Positions 9,080 to 18,146 of a stretch of 64,000 nucleotides of DNA are shown in pieces. Every line of letters begins with the position of its first letter. Positions within the stretch are counted from its first letter, which is position 1. Position numbers and translations under genes: made by a program. A model generated the notes under the pieces. It saw only the letters and a program-made list of their open reading frames with translations, was not told the origin of the DNA and ran no database searches. The DNA lies in NCBI RefSeq assembly GCF_000308595.1, contig NZ_BAGA01000145.1, positions 62,001-126,000 on the forward strand, read 5' to 3'. The DNA is from Nocardia higoensis NBRC 100133 (lineage in GTDB: Bacteria; Actinomycetota; Actinomycetes; Mycobacteriales; Mycobacteriaceae).

Positions 9080-10765
9080 TCAGATCCGGGCGGGCACCGG
9101 TTCGGCCGCCGCGGCGTGATCCCCGGCGTACGCCCAGCCGGGCACCGATTCGATGAGGTCGCGGGTGTAGTCGTCGGCCGGATCGGTGAAAATGGCGTCG
9201 GCACGGCCGGATTCGACGACCACGCCGTGGCGGAGCACGGTGACCTCGTCGGCGACCTGCCGCACGACGCCGAGGTCGTGGGAGATCAGCACATAGGTCG
9301 AGCCGAGTTCGCGTTGCAGGTCGACGATCAGTTCCAGGATCCTGGCCTGCACCGTCACATCCAGTGCGCTGGTCGGTTCGTCGAGCACCAGTACCTCGGG
9401 CTCCAGCGCCAGCGCCCGCGCGATCGCCACCCGCTGACGCTGCCCGCCGGACAGCCGCACGGGCAGCGCGTCGTAGGTGTGTTCCGGCAGCCCGACCAGG
9501 CGCAGCAGTTCCCTGGCTCGCCGGGCTCGGGTGGCGCGGGTGCCGATCCCGTGCCGCAGCAGCGGTTCGGCCACGGCGCGCGCGGCCGTGTATCCGGGGT
9601 CGAGCGCGACGGACGGATTCTGATAGACGAGCTGGATCCGGCGGCGGGCCCGGCGCAGCGCGGCCGGGTCGGCGGGGTCGAGGACCTCGCCGTCGACGAG
9701 CACCCGGCCCGAGGTCGGGCGCTCCAGGCCGAGGATCAGCCGGGCGAGAGTGGTCTTGCCCGAACCGGATTCGCCGACGATGGCGTGCGTGGTGCCGCGC
9801 GCCACCCGCAGCGTGACATCGTCCAGGGCGAGGAAACCGCCGGTGCGACCGTCCCGCCCGCCGGGACGGGCGAACACCTTCGTCACGCCCTCCAGCGCGA
9901 TGGCGGGCGGCGCCGAACCGGCCGGGCCGTCGGAGGCAGGCCTGCCGAACTTGTCGGCGTTGAGCGCGGGGACGTCGGCCAGCAGCCGCCGGGTGTAGTC
10001 GCTGCGCGGGCTGTGCAGCACCGCGGATGCCTTGCCCGCCTCCCGCACCCGGCCGTGCTCGAGCACGACGAGGTGGTCACAGCGCTCCTTTGCCAGCGCG
10101 AGATCATGGGTGATCAGCAGGACGCCGAGACCCAGGTCCACGCGCAGCCGATCGATCAGGTCGAGTACCCGGCGCTGCACGGTGACATCCAGTGCGGAGG
10201 TCGGCTCGTCGGCGACCAGCAGCCTCGGGCCCGCCGCGATGGCGGAGGCGAGGATGGCGCGTTGCAGCATGCCGCCGGAGAGCTGGTGCGGGTACTTGCG
10301 CGCGACTTCGGCGGGACGCGGAATGCCGACGGCGTCGAGCAGTTCCACCACTCGGGCGGACAGCGCCTCGTCGGTGCTGCCGGTGGCACGCAACGTCTCG
10401 GTGAGCTGGCTGCCGATCGTGCGCACGGGATTCAACGAATTCGCGGGATCCTGCGGCACATAGGCGATCTCGTTGCCGCGCAGCTCGCGCAGCCTGCGTC
10501 CGCCCAGGGTCAGCAGCGATTCGCCGCGATAGCGGACCGTGCCCGACTCCACGACGGCGTTGGGCGCCCCCAGGCGCAGCACCGTGCCCGCGACGGTGGA
10601 CTTGCCCGAGCCGGATTCCCCCACCAGGGCGAGCGTCGCGCCGTCGGGGACGGTGAACGACACATCGGTCACCGTCGGCCGGACCCGCCCGCGTACCCGG
10701 TATCCGACGGTGAGTCCCGCCACGGTGAGCAGCGGCGGCCCGAGCGGCGTGTGCGGATCAGTCAT
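9080..10765 (-). CDS. Peptide-class ABC transporter, fused dual ATPase (DppD-DppF type)
   Basis: 561 residues containing two complete ATPase cassettes. The first has Walker A GESGSGKST at 49-57, signature LSGGMLQRA and Walker B LLVADEP. The second has Walker A GESGSGKTT near 330, signature LSGGQRQR and Walker B VLVLDEP. Each is followed by the oligopeptide-transporter C-terminal segment (DYTRRLLADVP, DYTRDLIESVP). In Dpp/Opp systems these are usually separate proteins; the fusion is common in actinomycetes and alpha-proteobacteria. The start overlaps the upstream permease stop by 8 nt, giving translational coupling. It energises import through the two permeases. Confidence 0.93.
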   Translation of the reverse strand: MTDPHTPLGPPLLTVAGLTVGYRVRGRVRPTVTDVSFTVPDGATLALVGESGSGKSTVAGTVLRLGAPNAVVESGTVRYRGESLLTLGGRRLRELRGNEIAYVPQDPANSLNPVRTIGSQLTETLRATGSTDEALSARVVELLDAVGIPRPAEVARKYPHQLSGGMLQRAILASAIAAGPRLLVADEPTSALDVTVQRRVLDLIDRLRVDLGLGVLLITHDLALAKERCDHLVVLEHGRVREAGKASAVLHSPRSDYTRRLLADVPALNADKFGRPASDGPAGSAPPAIALEGVTKVFARPGGRDGRTGGFLALDDVTLRVARGTTHAIVGESGSGKTTLARLILGLERPTSGRVLVDGEVLDPADPAALRRARRRIQLVYQNPSVALDPGYTAARAVAEPLLRHGIGTRATRARRARELLRLVGLPEHTYDALPVRLSGGQRQRVAIARALALEPEVLVLDEPTSALDVTVQARILELIVDLQRELGSTYVLISHDLGVVRQVADEVTVLRHGVVVESGRADAIFTDPADDYTRDLIESVPGWAYAGDHAAAAEPVPARI

Positions 10766-11654
10766 CGGTGGTCAGCTCCTTGACGAAGGCGCTCAGGCGG
10801 TTGAACGCGAGCACGGACACGACGATCGCGACGCTCGGCACGGCGACCATCCAGGGCGCCGAGAACACGTAGTTCTTGCCCTCGGAGACCTGCACGCCCC
10901 ACTCCGGCGAGGGCGGCGAATCGCCGTATCCGAGGAAGGCCAGCGCGGCGATGGACAGGATGGCCGCGCCGAACTGCAGCACCGACAGCGCCAACACGCT
11001 GGACCACGCGTTGGGCAGGATGTGCGACAGGATCAGTGCCCGGCTGCGCGCGCCCACCAGCTCCGCGGCCTCCAGATAGGGCAGGCTCCTGATCCGCAGA
11101 ACTTCCGAGCGCATCAACCGGGCGAAGACGGCGATGGCGGAGACCCCGACCGCGATCGCGGCGTTCACGGTCGAAAAACCCAGTGCCACCACGATCGCCA
11201 TGGACAGCAGCAGCCCGGGGATCGCGAGCAGGGTGTCGACGATACGCATCAGCACCACATCGATCGGCCGGTCGGCCCAGTGACCGCCGACGAGCCCGAT
11301 CGCGGACCCGGCGACCAGCCCGATCGCCACCGCGATCAGGGCGCTCACCACCGACATGCCGGTGCCATGCACCAGCCGCGAGTAGATGTCGCGTCCCAGG
11401 TAGTCGGTGCCGAGCCAGTAGGTGCCCGACGGCGGCAGCAGCACCTCGTCCGAATGCGGTGCGAACGGGTCGTGGGTGCTGAGCAGTCCGGGTGCGAGCG
11501 CCGCCAGCAGGATGGCCGCGAGCACCAGGCCCGCGAGGAGGGTGGCCGGGTTCGACCGCAGGCGCGCGGCCCGCCGGGTGGCACGGGTCCGCCCGGTCTC
11601 GACGGGATCGTCCTGCGGTGCGCCGGGCGGAACCGGCGAGACGAGTGCTGTCAT
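10758..11654 (-). CDS. Peptide-class ABC transporter permease (DppC type)
   Basis: 298 residues starting MTALVS. There are six predicted membrane segments. The N-terminal extension carries the DppC/OppC signature around GTDYLGRDIYSRLVHG, and the EAA loop reads EAAELVGARSRALILSHILPN. The ATG overlaps the TGA of the preceding permease by 4 nt (ATGA). It pairs with the DppB-type permease to form the membrane channel. Confidence 0.93.
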   Translation of the reverse strand: MTALVSPVPPGAPQDDPVETGRTRATRRAARLRSNPATLLAGLVLAAILLAALAPGLLSTHDPFAPHSDEVLLPPSGTYWLGTDYLGRDIYSRLVHGTGMSVVSALIAVAIGLVAGSAIGLVGGHWADRPIDVVLMRIVDTLLAIPGLLLSMAIVVALGFSTVNAAIAVGVSAIAVFARLMRSEVLRIRSLPYLEAAELVGARSRALILSHILPNAWSSVLALSVLQFGAAILSIAALAFLGYGDSPPSPEWGVQVSEGKNYVFSAPWMVAVPSVAIVVSVLAFNRLSAFVKELTTDD

Positions 11655-12694
11655 GCCGTGACCTCTTTCTTCCCGGCAACGTTCGCCGGCACCTGCGCCG
11701 GAACCTGCAGCGGCTGCGAGGCTTCCGCGCCGCCGGCTTCCCCGGTCGCGGCGCGCAGTCGCGGATCGAGGACCGGGTACAGCAGATCGACCGCGAGATT
11801 GACCAGCACCACCACACCGGAGGCGAGCAGGATGATGCCGAGCAGCGTCGGCGAATCCTGGCTCGACACAGCGGCTTCGATGACCGAGCCGATGCCGTGC
11901 CGGTTGAAGACCGCTTCGACGATGACCGAGCCGGTGATCAGTTCGGCGACGGCGAGTCCGAGCATCGTCACGCCGGGCAGCGCCGAGGGCCGGACCACAT
12001 GCGCGCGCAGCAGTCGCGCCGGGCCGAGTCCTTTCGATCGCGCGAAGGTGACGAAGGGCTCGCCCTGGGTCCGGTGCGCGTTCTCGATCAGCACCCTGGC
12101 CAGCGGTGCGGCCACCGGCAGCGCGAGCACCGCGGCGGGCGGGATCGCACCGGTCCAGCCGTCCGCCTTCAGGGTGCTGAACAGTCCCAGCTGGTAGGAG
12201 AAGATCTGCAGCACCACGAGACCGATGACAAAAGTCGGCACCGAGAGCAGGGCCGCCGGACCAGCGGTGGCGAAGCGGCGCAACGGTTCCCACGGTGCGG
12301 TTGTCGCGAGCGCGGTCAGGCCCGCCGCCAGGACGACCGCGAAGAGTGTCGTGACGGTCGCCAGTTCGGCGGTGGCGGGCAGCGCTTCGGCGATACGGTC
12401 GCGCACCGGTTCGACAGTGGTCAGCGAATAGCCCAGGTCGCCGTGCAGCAGCCGGCCGAGCGTCTGCCGCAGCTGCACCCACACCGGCTCGTCCATGCCG
12501 TAGTAGGCCAGCAGCTGGTCGACCTGCTCGGGGGAGAAGTTGGCCTCCGGGTCGCTGAGCCTGGCCCGGATCGGGTCGCCGGGCAGGAAGAACAGCAGCA
12601 GGAAGACCACCAGGTAGGACAGGCCGAGCACGACCAGTCCCTGCCCGGCCCTGGCCAGGAAGTACCTCGGATAGGAGACGACGGGCCCGCGCAT
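11651..12694 (-). CDS. Peptide-class ABC transporter permease (DppB type)
   Basis: 347 residues. The N-terminal hydrophobic segment and FFLPGDPIRARL motif are typical of DppB/OppB. The EAA-like loop is at TFARSKGLGPARLLRAHVVRP, and the C-terminus carries an extra hydrophilic tail rich in Ala/Gln/Pro. The ATG shares bases with the stop of the binding-protein gene (TGATG), so the two are translationally coupled. Confidence 0.93.
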   Translation of the reverse strand: MRGPVVSYPRYFLARAGQGLVVLGLSYLVVFLLLFFLPGDPIRARLSDPEANFSPEQVDQLLAYYGMDEPVWVQLRQTLGRLLHGDLGYSLTTVEPVRDRIAEALPATAELATVTTLFAVVLAAGLTALATTAPWEPLRRFATAGPAALLSVPTFVIGLVVLQIFSYQLGLFSTLKADGWTGAIPPAAVLALPVAAPLARVLIENAHRTQGEPFVTFARSKGLGPARLLRAHVVRPSALPGVTMLGLAVAELITGSVIVEAVFNRHGIGSVIEAAVSSQDSPTLLGIILLASGVVVLVNLAVDLLYPVLDPRLRAATGEAGGAEASQPLQVPAQVPANVAGKKEVTA

Positions 12695-14310
12695 CAGTCC
12701 GCCAGCCAGGCGTCGTAGAGATAGGAGCGGCCCAGCGTCTCGGCGCGGAAGCCGTACAGGTTCGGCGCGGTCACGAAGGACTGCTGGGTTTCCTGCAACG
12801 GCACGACCAGCGCGTTGTCGAGCAGCCAGCGCTGCACGTCGTCGACCGCCGCGGTGCGTTCCGCGCCGACGGGCAGGGTGTTGATACGGGCGAGCAGGGC
12901 GTCGATGGCGGGATCGGTGTTGCCGCCGACGCCGCCCGATCGGTAGCGGGCCCACAGCTGACTCACGTCGGCGCCGGTCTGATGACTCCAGACGAAGACG
13001 TTCTCCGGTTTGGTGGTGACCGCGGTGTAGGTGGTCCGGTCGAGTTTCACCAGGTCGATGCCGATGCCGATGCGCTGCAACTGGATCGCGATCAGCTCGG
13101 CGTCCTGCACGGCGGCCACCCAGTTGGGCTCCGGGTACAGGGTGAAGGCCAGGCGCTTGCCGTCCTTGGTCCTGATGCCGTCGGCGCCCCTGGCGGTCCA
13201 GCCCGCCTCGTCGAGCAGCCGGTTCGCCCGGTCGGCGTCGAAGTCGTACTCGCCGGTGATCTCGCGGTGACCGGGAGTGCCGCGCTGGACCAGGCCGGCG
13301 GCCTTCGCCCAGTTGTCGTTGTAGACGGCCGAGATGATCTCGTCGATGTCGATGCCGTGCTGGATCGCCTGCCGCACCCGCAGGTCGGCGATCAGTTCGT
13401 TGGCCGACGGGTTGATCGACAGTTCCCTGATCGCGCCGAACGGACGCGCGCCGTAGTAATGGAATCCCTTGCTCTGCAACTGCTTCTCGTCGGTGATCTG
13501 CACGTCGCGCGCCAGGTGTGCCTGGCCGGAGAGCAGCAGCCCGGTGCGCGAGGAACCCTCGCTCGACACGATGTAGGTGACCGAGTCGAGATAGGCCTCG
13601 CCGGTGTGGCCGACGGAGGCGGGCGGCCAGGCGTACCCGGACCGGCGCACGATGCGGATCTCGGTGTCGGCCTTCACCGAGTCGAGCACGAACGGACCGC
13701 TGCCGATGGCGTTGCGGATGTCGGCGGCCTGCTCGTAGGGCAGGTCGAGGGTCTTCTGGGCGACGATCGAATGGCGGAGATCGCTGAGGCCGTTGAGGAA
13801 TCCGGTATCGGTCTGCTTCAAGTGGATGCGTACCTGGTTCGCGCCGACCGGCTCGGCCCGCTCGTAGTTCACGAACTGGGGTCGCGACGGGGTGTAGCCG
13901 CGCGCGGGATCGCCGAAGCCGAACCGGTCCAGGTTGGCGACGACGACGGCCGAGGTGAGCGGGCTGCCGTCGCTGAAGGTGACGCCCTCGCGCAGGGTGA
14001 GCAGGAATTCGGTGTAGTCCGGGTTGTGTTCCCATTCCGACGCCAGCCAGGGTTCCAGCTCCCCGGTCTCGGGATCGAGGTACACCAGCAGGTCGAACAG
14101 GTTCACCGACACCGAGGAGTTCTGCCACAGGCGCAGGTCCTGCTGGGCGAAGCTGGTGAACGCGCCGCTCTCCAGGAAGATCACGTCACCGCCGCGTTGC
14201 GGCTCGCCGCCGCCGCCCGAGCCCGGCCCCCCGCCCGAACAGGCGGTCACCGACAGCGCGACGACGGCGAGCGCCCCGGCGATACGCCGGAACCGGGTGA
14301 AGACGGTCAT
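12694..14310 (-). CDS. ABC transporter substrate-binding lipoprotein, family 5
   Basis: 538 residues. A lipoprotein signal ends LSVTAC with the lipidated Cys at 24, followed by a Gly-rich spacer. The mature part is a cluster C (SBP_bac_5) binding protein with typical segments EPWLASEWEHNPDYTEFLLTLREGVTFSDG and the later VRQAIQHGIDIDEI. Such proteins bind peptides, nickel chelates, aminopolycarboxylates or other mid-size solutes; substrate cannot be read from sequence. SD GAGGAG is 10 nt upstream. It leads the transport part of the cluster, 37 nt after the unknown 221-residue gene. Confidence 0.92.
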   Translation of the reverse strand: MTVFTRFRRIAGALAVVALSVTACSGGGPGSGGGGEPQRGGDVIFLESGAFTSFAQQDLRLWQNSSVSVNLFDLLVYLDPETGELEPWLASEWEHNPDYTEFLLTLREGVTFSDGSPLTSAVVVANLDRFGFGDPARGYTPSRPQFVNYERAEPVGANQVRIHLKQTDTGFLNGLSDLRHSIVAQKTLDLPYEQAADIRNAIGSGPFVLDSVKADTEIRIVRRSGYAWPPASVGHTGEAYLDSVTYIVSSEGSSRTGLLLSGQAHLARDVQITDEKQLQSKGFHYYGARPFGAIRELSINPSANELIADLRVRQAIQHGIDIDEIISAVYNDNWAKAAGLVQRGTPGHREITGEYDFDADRANRLLDEAGWTARGADGIRTKDGKRLAFTLYPEPNWVAAVQDAELIAIQLQRIGIGIDLVKLDRTTYTAVTTKPENVFVWSHQTGADVSQLWARYRSGGVGGNTDPAIDALLARINTLPVGAERTAAVDDVQRWLLDNALVVPLQETQQSFVTAPNLYGFRAETLGRSYLYDAWLAD

Positions 14311-14347
14311 GGTCGAGTACTCCTCGGTGAAGGTGGGGAAAGGTGGA

Positions 14348-15013
14348 TCAGCCGGCGAGCGCGGCGGGCAGGTCGCCGTCGAACGGGACGAGTTCGTCGA
14401 TGTGGACGGTGACGCGCTTCAGCCGGACCAGCCAGCGGGTGCGGGTGCCCGCGGCGGCCGGGTCGAGCGGTTGCCATCCGATGCGGTCGCGGTGGGTGGG
14501 AAGGACGAGCAGCGCGGCGGGATCCGGCAGCGGGACCACGATGTGGTCGAAGAGGCCCGGGAAGTCCTCGACCACGAGTTCGGCGTCGAAGGCCGCCAAG
14601 GTCTGCCGCGCGTCCGGGGCGCGGCCGTCGCGCCACTGCCGGGAGCGCACGTCGGTGGCCGCGGTGAGCACCGCGCCGCGGCCGATGTCGCCGAGCACCG
14701 CATTGCGGGACCGGCCCGCAGGCAGTCCGGCGAACACGCCGGTGAGGGTGACATGCGGGGCGAGGGCGGCAGCCAGGTCGTCACCCAGTGCGGCGAGTTC
14801 GGCCAGCAGGCGCGAACCGGTCCGCGGGTCGCGCCCCGCCGTGGCCAGCGCGCGCACGCTCACCAGGTGATCGATGGCTTCACGGAGCGCGGCGGCGCGC
14901 ACGCCGCCCGCCCCGGTGGCCGCGGTGTCCACCGGAAGCGCGGGATCGTCGAGGATCTCGCGCACGGCGGCCACGGTGTCGTCGTCCAGAATCGTGGTGC
15001 CGGGAGCAACCAT
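14348..15013 (-). CDS. Unknown protein in the import/oxidation cluster
   Basis: 221 residues starting MVAPGTT. SD AGGAG lies inside the end of the preceding gene. No domain recognised: the first half is Ala-rich and probably helical (TILDDDTVAAVREILDD onwards), and the second half looks alpha/beta with PGLFDHIVVPLPDPAALLVLPTHRDR and a Trp/Arg-rich end. No signal peptide or membrane segment. Its start is 3 nt downstream of the stop of the DyP-like gene, so the two are almost certainly co-translated and may act together. Confidence 0.8.
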   Translation of the reverse strand: MVAPGTTILDDDTVAAVREILDDPALPVDTAATGAGGVRAAALREAIDHLVSVRALATAGRDPRTGSRLLAELAALGDDLAAALAPHVTLTGVFAGLPAGRSRNAVLGDIGRGAVLTAATDVRSRQWRDGRAPDARQTLAAFDAELVVEDFPGLFDHIVVPLPDPAALLVLPTHRDRIGWQPLDPAAAGTRTRWLVRLKRVTVHIDELVPFDGDLPAALAG

Positions 15014-15016
15014 GGC

Positions 15017-16078
15017 TCAGCTCCTGAGGAAGGGATAGGCCCGCGAGGCGCGGGATGGGATGCCGACCGTCGCGCGATGCGTGACGTCGAAGAACGCGTT
15101 GATCCCGTTGCGCCGTCGCGCTCCCACCGAGCGGTGGTACTCGGTGCCGTCGGCGGCGTTCATGATCGCGCGGGTGTTGTTGAAATCGCGCAACTCCCGC
15201 TGCAGCGAGACGAAGTGCGTGCCGGGCCTGCCGTCCTCGACGGTGGCGAAATCGCGCCGGTTGATCACCGGGACGTTGTCGACCCTGGCCCTGGCCGCGG
15301 CCTGCGCGTGCCCGACGATGCCGTGCTCGCGCACGGTCCGCTCGTAGGACTCGTAGTCGCTGGGGGCGTCGTCGGAGAACTGCTCGGCCTGGCTCGCCGT
15401 CACCGTCGGCGCGTAGAGCAGCGCCGCCTGCTCGTCGCGGCTCCTGGCGTGCCAACGCGCCACGTCGAGCACGATGCGGCTCACGTGCGCGGTGGTTCCG
15501 CCCGCGAGCGGACCGGATTCGATGGTGATCGACTGTTCAGTGGCCTGGTTGCCCCGATGGATCGAGTGGAATCCGAACAGCAGCGGCGAGTTCGCCGGGA
15601 TGCCGAGATCGGGCAGCGCCTCCGACGGCAGGCCCGCGCCGACGAATCCGCGCCGGACCTCCTGCACTTTCAGGTATTCGCCCTGGGCGCCGGTGCCGGT
15701 GCCGAAGAGCGCGTCGAAGGCGGCGTCGAGGATGTCGGGATGGTCGGAGGCCAGGTGCACGACGAGATCCGGGTCGTCGAGCACCGGATCCTCCCAGCGC
15801 GACATCCGCGCGGGCGGGTTGATCAGGCCGCTGTGCTCGGTGTGGCGGTCGAACCAGCGTTTGCCCCAGCCGAGCGTCGACAGCAGGCCGTCCGGGCCGT
15901 AGGCGAAGCGGGTCTCCAGTTCTGCGAGGGTGTGCTCCAGGTGGCGGGCGCCCGCGGCGGTGGGCGAGCTCGCCAGTTCGGCGAACACGAGCAGCTGGCG
16001 CCGGGGCGGGATCGGGCGTCCCAGTTCGTCGCGACCGAACGTCGCTTCCCATTCGTGTTGTCCGGCAGGCAGACTCAT
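15017..16078 (-). CDS. DyP-type-peroxidase-like protein (DUF7405-like)
   Basis: 353 residues starting MSLPAG. The N-terminal part (RRQLLVFAELASSPTAAGARHLEHTLAELE, then LLSTLGWGKRWFDRH) resembles the ferredoxin-like half of DyP-related haem peroxidases. The later FHSIHRGNQATEQS and DVARWHARSRDEQ segments fit the second half. The canonical GxxDG motif is not visible, so haem binding and peroxidase activity are uncertain. There is no Tat signal. The ATG overlaps the stop of the upstream NmrA-like gene by 4 nt. Family assignment is from pattern only. Confidence 0.65.
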   Translation of the reverse strand: MSLPAGQHEWEATFGRDELGRPIPPRRQLLVFAELASSPTAAGARHLEHTLAELETRFAYGPDGLLSTLGWGKRWFDRHTEHSGLINPPARMSRWEDPVLDDPDLVVHLASDHPDILDAAFDALFGTGTGAQGEYLKVQEVRRGFVGAGLPSEALPDLGIPANSPLLFGFHSIHRGNQATEQSITIESGPLAGGTTAHVSRIVLDVARWHARSRDEQAALLYAPTVTASQAEQFSDDAPSDYESYERTVREHGIVGHAQAAARARVDNVPVINRRDFATVEDGRPGTHFVSLQRELRDFNNTRAIMNAADGTEYHRSVGARRRNGINAFFDVTHRATVGIPSRASRAYPFLRS

Positions 16079-16791
16079 CCCGCGACCGCCTCTGCGGACA
16101 GGACGGCCTCGTGATCCGGCGTCAGCGCCGCGAAGCGGGAGACCAGGTCGGGACCCTCGTCGGCGCCGGGGATGCTGAGGTCGTAGAGCGCGGCGGTGCG
16201 CCCGGCAGCGGCACCGGGATGTTCGACGGCGGTGAGCACGGCGGTCGCGATGCTCTCGGTGCTGACCAGTCCGTCGGCGTGCTTGTCGCCGGTGAGCCGG
16301 GTCCGGTAGGCCGGGTCGTGGATGGTCGACAGCCAGGTGGGCCGCAGGATCGTCCACGGATTGCGGCCGGCGCGCAGATGCGCCTCCAGCGCGTGCAGCG
16401 CCCAGGTGTTCGGCTTGGCGTTGCGGTGCGTCACGCCGTGGCCGACCAGGAAGTGCGAGATCAGCACGATGTGCAGATCGGGACGTTCCGCGGCGAGGCG
16501 ATCGAGCACGAGGTGACCGAGGCTGCGGCCCGCGACCTCACCGTCGACCGGCTGCCACATGCCCGCCGGGGTCGCGATCGTCGGCGCGAGGATCAGCGCG
16601 TCGGCGCGGGCCAGGGCGGCATGCGCCTCCTCGACGGACACCGGTCCGTCGGTGGGACGCTCGTAGCCGTGGCCACGCTCGCGCGCCCGGCGCTCGGTCT
16701 GTTCGCGGGCGTTCCAGATTCCGTTCACATGGTGGGTGCCGTCGGCAGCATCGACGCCGAGCACCGGACTGAATTCGACGATATGGGACAT
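16075..16791 (-). CDS. NmrA/atypical SDR-like NAD(P)-binding protein
   Basis: 238 residues starting MSHIVEF, with AGAGGAG before the ATG. Pattern: an N-terminal strand, a segment DIHIVLISHFLVG-like at about 105-118, and NTWALHALEAHLRAGRNPWTILRPTWLS, which matches the NmrA/NAD(P)H-binding family region where Arg-Pro-Thr follows the substrate pocket. The usual N-terminal GxxGxxG is not obvious. In the cluster it may supply reducing equivalents or act as a dehydrogenase; no separate flavin reductase is visible, so a flavin-reducing role is only one possibility. Confidence 0.62.
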   Translation of the reverse strand: MSHIVEFSPVLGVDAADGTHHVNGIWNAREQTERRARERGHGYERPTDGPVSVEEAHAALARADALILAPTIATPAGMWQPVDGEVAGRSLGHLVLDRLAAERPDLHIVLISHFLVGHGVTHRNAKPNTWALHALEAHLRAGRNPWTILRPTWLSTIHDPAYRTRLTGDKHADGLVSTESIATAVLTAVEHPGAAAGRTAALYDLSIPGADEGPDLVSRFAALTPDHEAVLSAEAVAG

Positions 16792-16816
16792 GGGGTGACT
16801 CCTCTGGTCGGTGTGC

Positions 16817-18130
16817 TCACCAGGTGGGGATGGGAAGCCCGAGATGTTCACGCAGGGTGGTTCCGGCGTAGTGACGGCGGAACAGGCCGCGCTCCTGCAG
16901 GATCGGGACGACCTCGTCGACGAAGGGATCGAAGCTCTCGTCGATGACGTCGAACATCAGGTTGAAGCCGTCGACATCACCGGTGGCGAACCACGATTCG
17001 ATGGTGTCGGCGACGGTCTTCGGTCCGCCGGTCACGGTGAGGTGACCGAAACCGTCCCGGACGATCTCGCGCACGGTGCGGCCGGTCTCGGCGAGCGTGG
17101 CCAGCGAGCGCAGGAAGCCTTCGGAGGTCGCGCGACGCTGTGCGGCGAAACGGTCGGCGTCCAGCGGCAACGGCGCGTCGAGATCGATCTCGTCCGGGGG
17201 GAGGCCGATCCGTTGCGCGAGCAACGCCAGGGTCGTCGCCTCCGATTCCGGGTCGGCCAGTTCCTCGCGCCTGCGCTGCGCCTCCTCGTCGGTGGCACCC
17301 AGGTAGACCACCAGGCCGGGCAGCGCCAGCACCGGTCGCCTGCCCGGTGCGCGGATCGCCGCCGAGGCCGCGTCCAGACGGCTGCGGTAGTCGCGGGCCG
17401 CCCGCGGTGTCGCGGCGGCGACGAAGGTGGCGTCGGCGTGCCTGGCCGCCAGGTCGAGGCCTTCCGGTGAACCGCCCGCCTGGAAGACCACCGGCAGGCC
17501 CTGTTCCGACGGCGGCACCAGACCGCCGCCGACGACCTCGAAGAACGCGCCGCGATGCGCGATCGGGCGGACCCGGTCCTTCACCGCGTAGCGGCCCGAT
17601 TTCTTGTCGGCGACGATGGCGTCCGGCGCCCACGTCCGCCACAGGTCGAGCACCACGTCGAGGAACTCCTCGGCCCTGGCGTAGCGCTCTTCCTTCGGCG
17701 GCAGCTCGGCGAGTCCGTAGTTCGGCGAAACCAACGGGTTGTAGCTGGTGACGACGTTCCAGCCGGCCCGGCCGTGCGAGATCCGGTCCAGACTGGCGAT
17801 CGAGCGGGCCAGGTTGAAGGGGTGGTGCCACGACGAGGACACCGTCGCCACCACTCCCACTCGCTCGGTCTCCAGAGCGGCCGCCGTCAGCGCGAGGATC
17901 GGGTCCAAGGTGGCACGCTGCGGTTCGTTCTCCCAGGTCGGGGTGAGCGCGGGCACGTCGGCGGTGAAGACCGCGTCGAACAGGCCGCGCTCGGCGGTCC
18001 GGGCGATCCGCGTGTAGAAGCCGGGATCGGCGGTGCCCAGGGGGTCGATGCCCTCCCGGCGCCACGCGTTGCGATACGAGCCGTGCCCGGGGCAGTTGAC
18101 GCCCAGGTGCAGCGGCGGTTGCTCGGGCAC
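16817..18130 (-). CDS. NtaA/SnaA/DszA-family FMNH2-dependent monooxygenase (LLM class)
   Basis: 437 residues from a GTG start (VPEQPPLHLGV), with AGAGG 8 nt upstream. It shows the hallmarks of the NtaA/SnaA/DszA branch of bacterial-luciferase-like enzymes: SYRNAWRREG near the start, ERGLFDAVFTAD, SSWHHPFNLARSIASLDRIS, GRAGWNVVTSYN, and VVFQAGGSPEGLDLAARHAD. The family oxidises compounds such as nitrilotriacetate, EDTA and dibenzothiophene sulfone using reduced flavin from a partner reductase. It lies 25 nt upstream of the NmrA-like gene and 16 nt after the aldo/keto reductase stop. Confidence 0.93.
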   Translation of the reverse strand: MPEQPPLHLGVNCPGHGSYRNAWRREGIDPLGTADPGFYTRIARTAERGLFDAVFTADVPALTPTWENEPQRATLDPILALTAAALETERVGVVATVSSSWHHPFNLARSIASLDRISHGRAGWNVVTSYNPLVSPNYGLAELPPKEERYARAEEFLDVVLDLWRTWAPDAIVADKKSGRYAVKDRVRPIAHRGAFFEVVGGGLVPPSEQGLPVVFQAGGSPEGLDLAARHADATFVAAATPRAARDYRSRLDAASAAIRAPGRRPVLALPGLVVYLGATDEEAQRRREELADPESEATTLALLAQRIGLPPDEIDLDAPLPLDADRFAAQRRATSEGFLRSLATLAETGRTVREIVRDGFGHLTVTGGPKTVADTIESWFATGDVDGFNLMFDVIDESFDPFVDEVVPILQERGLFRRHYAGTTLREHLGLPIPTW

Positions 18131-18146
18131 GTCCGCTACCTCTCGC

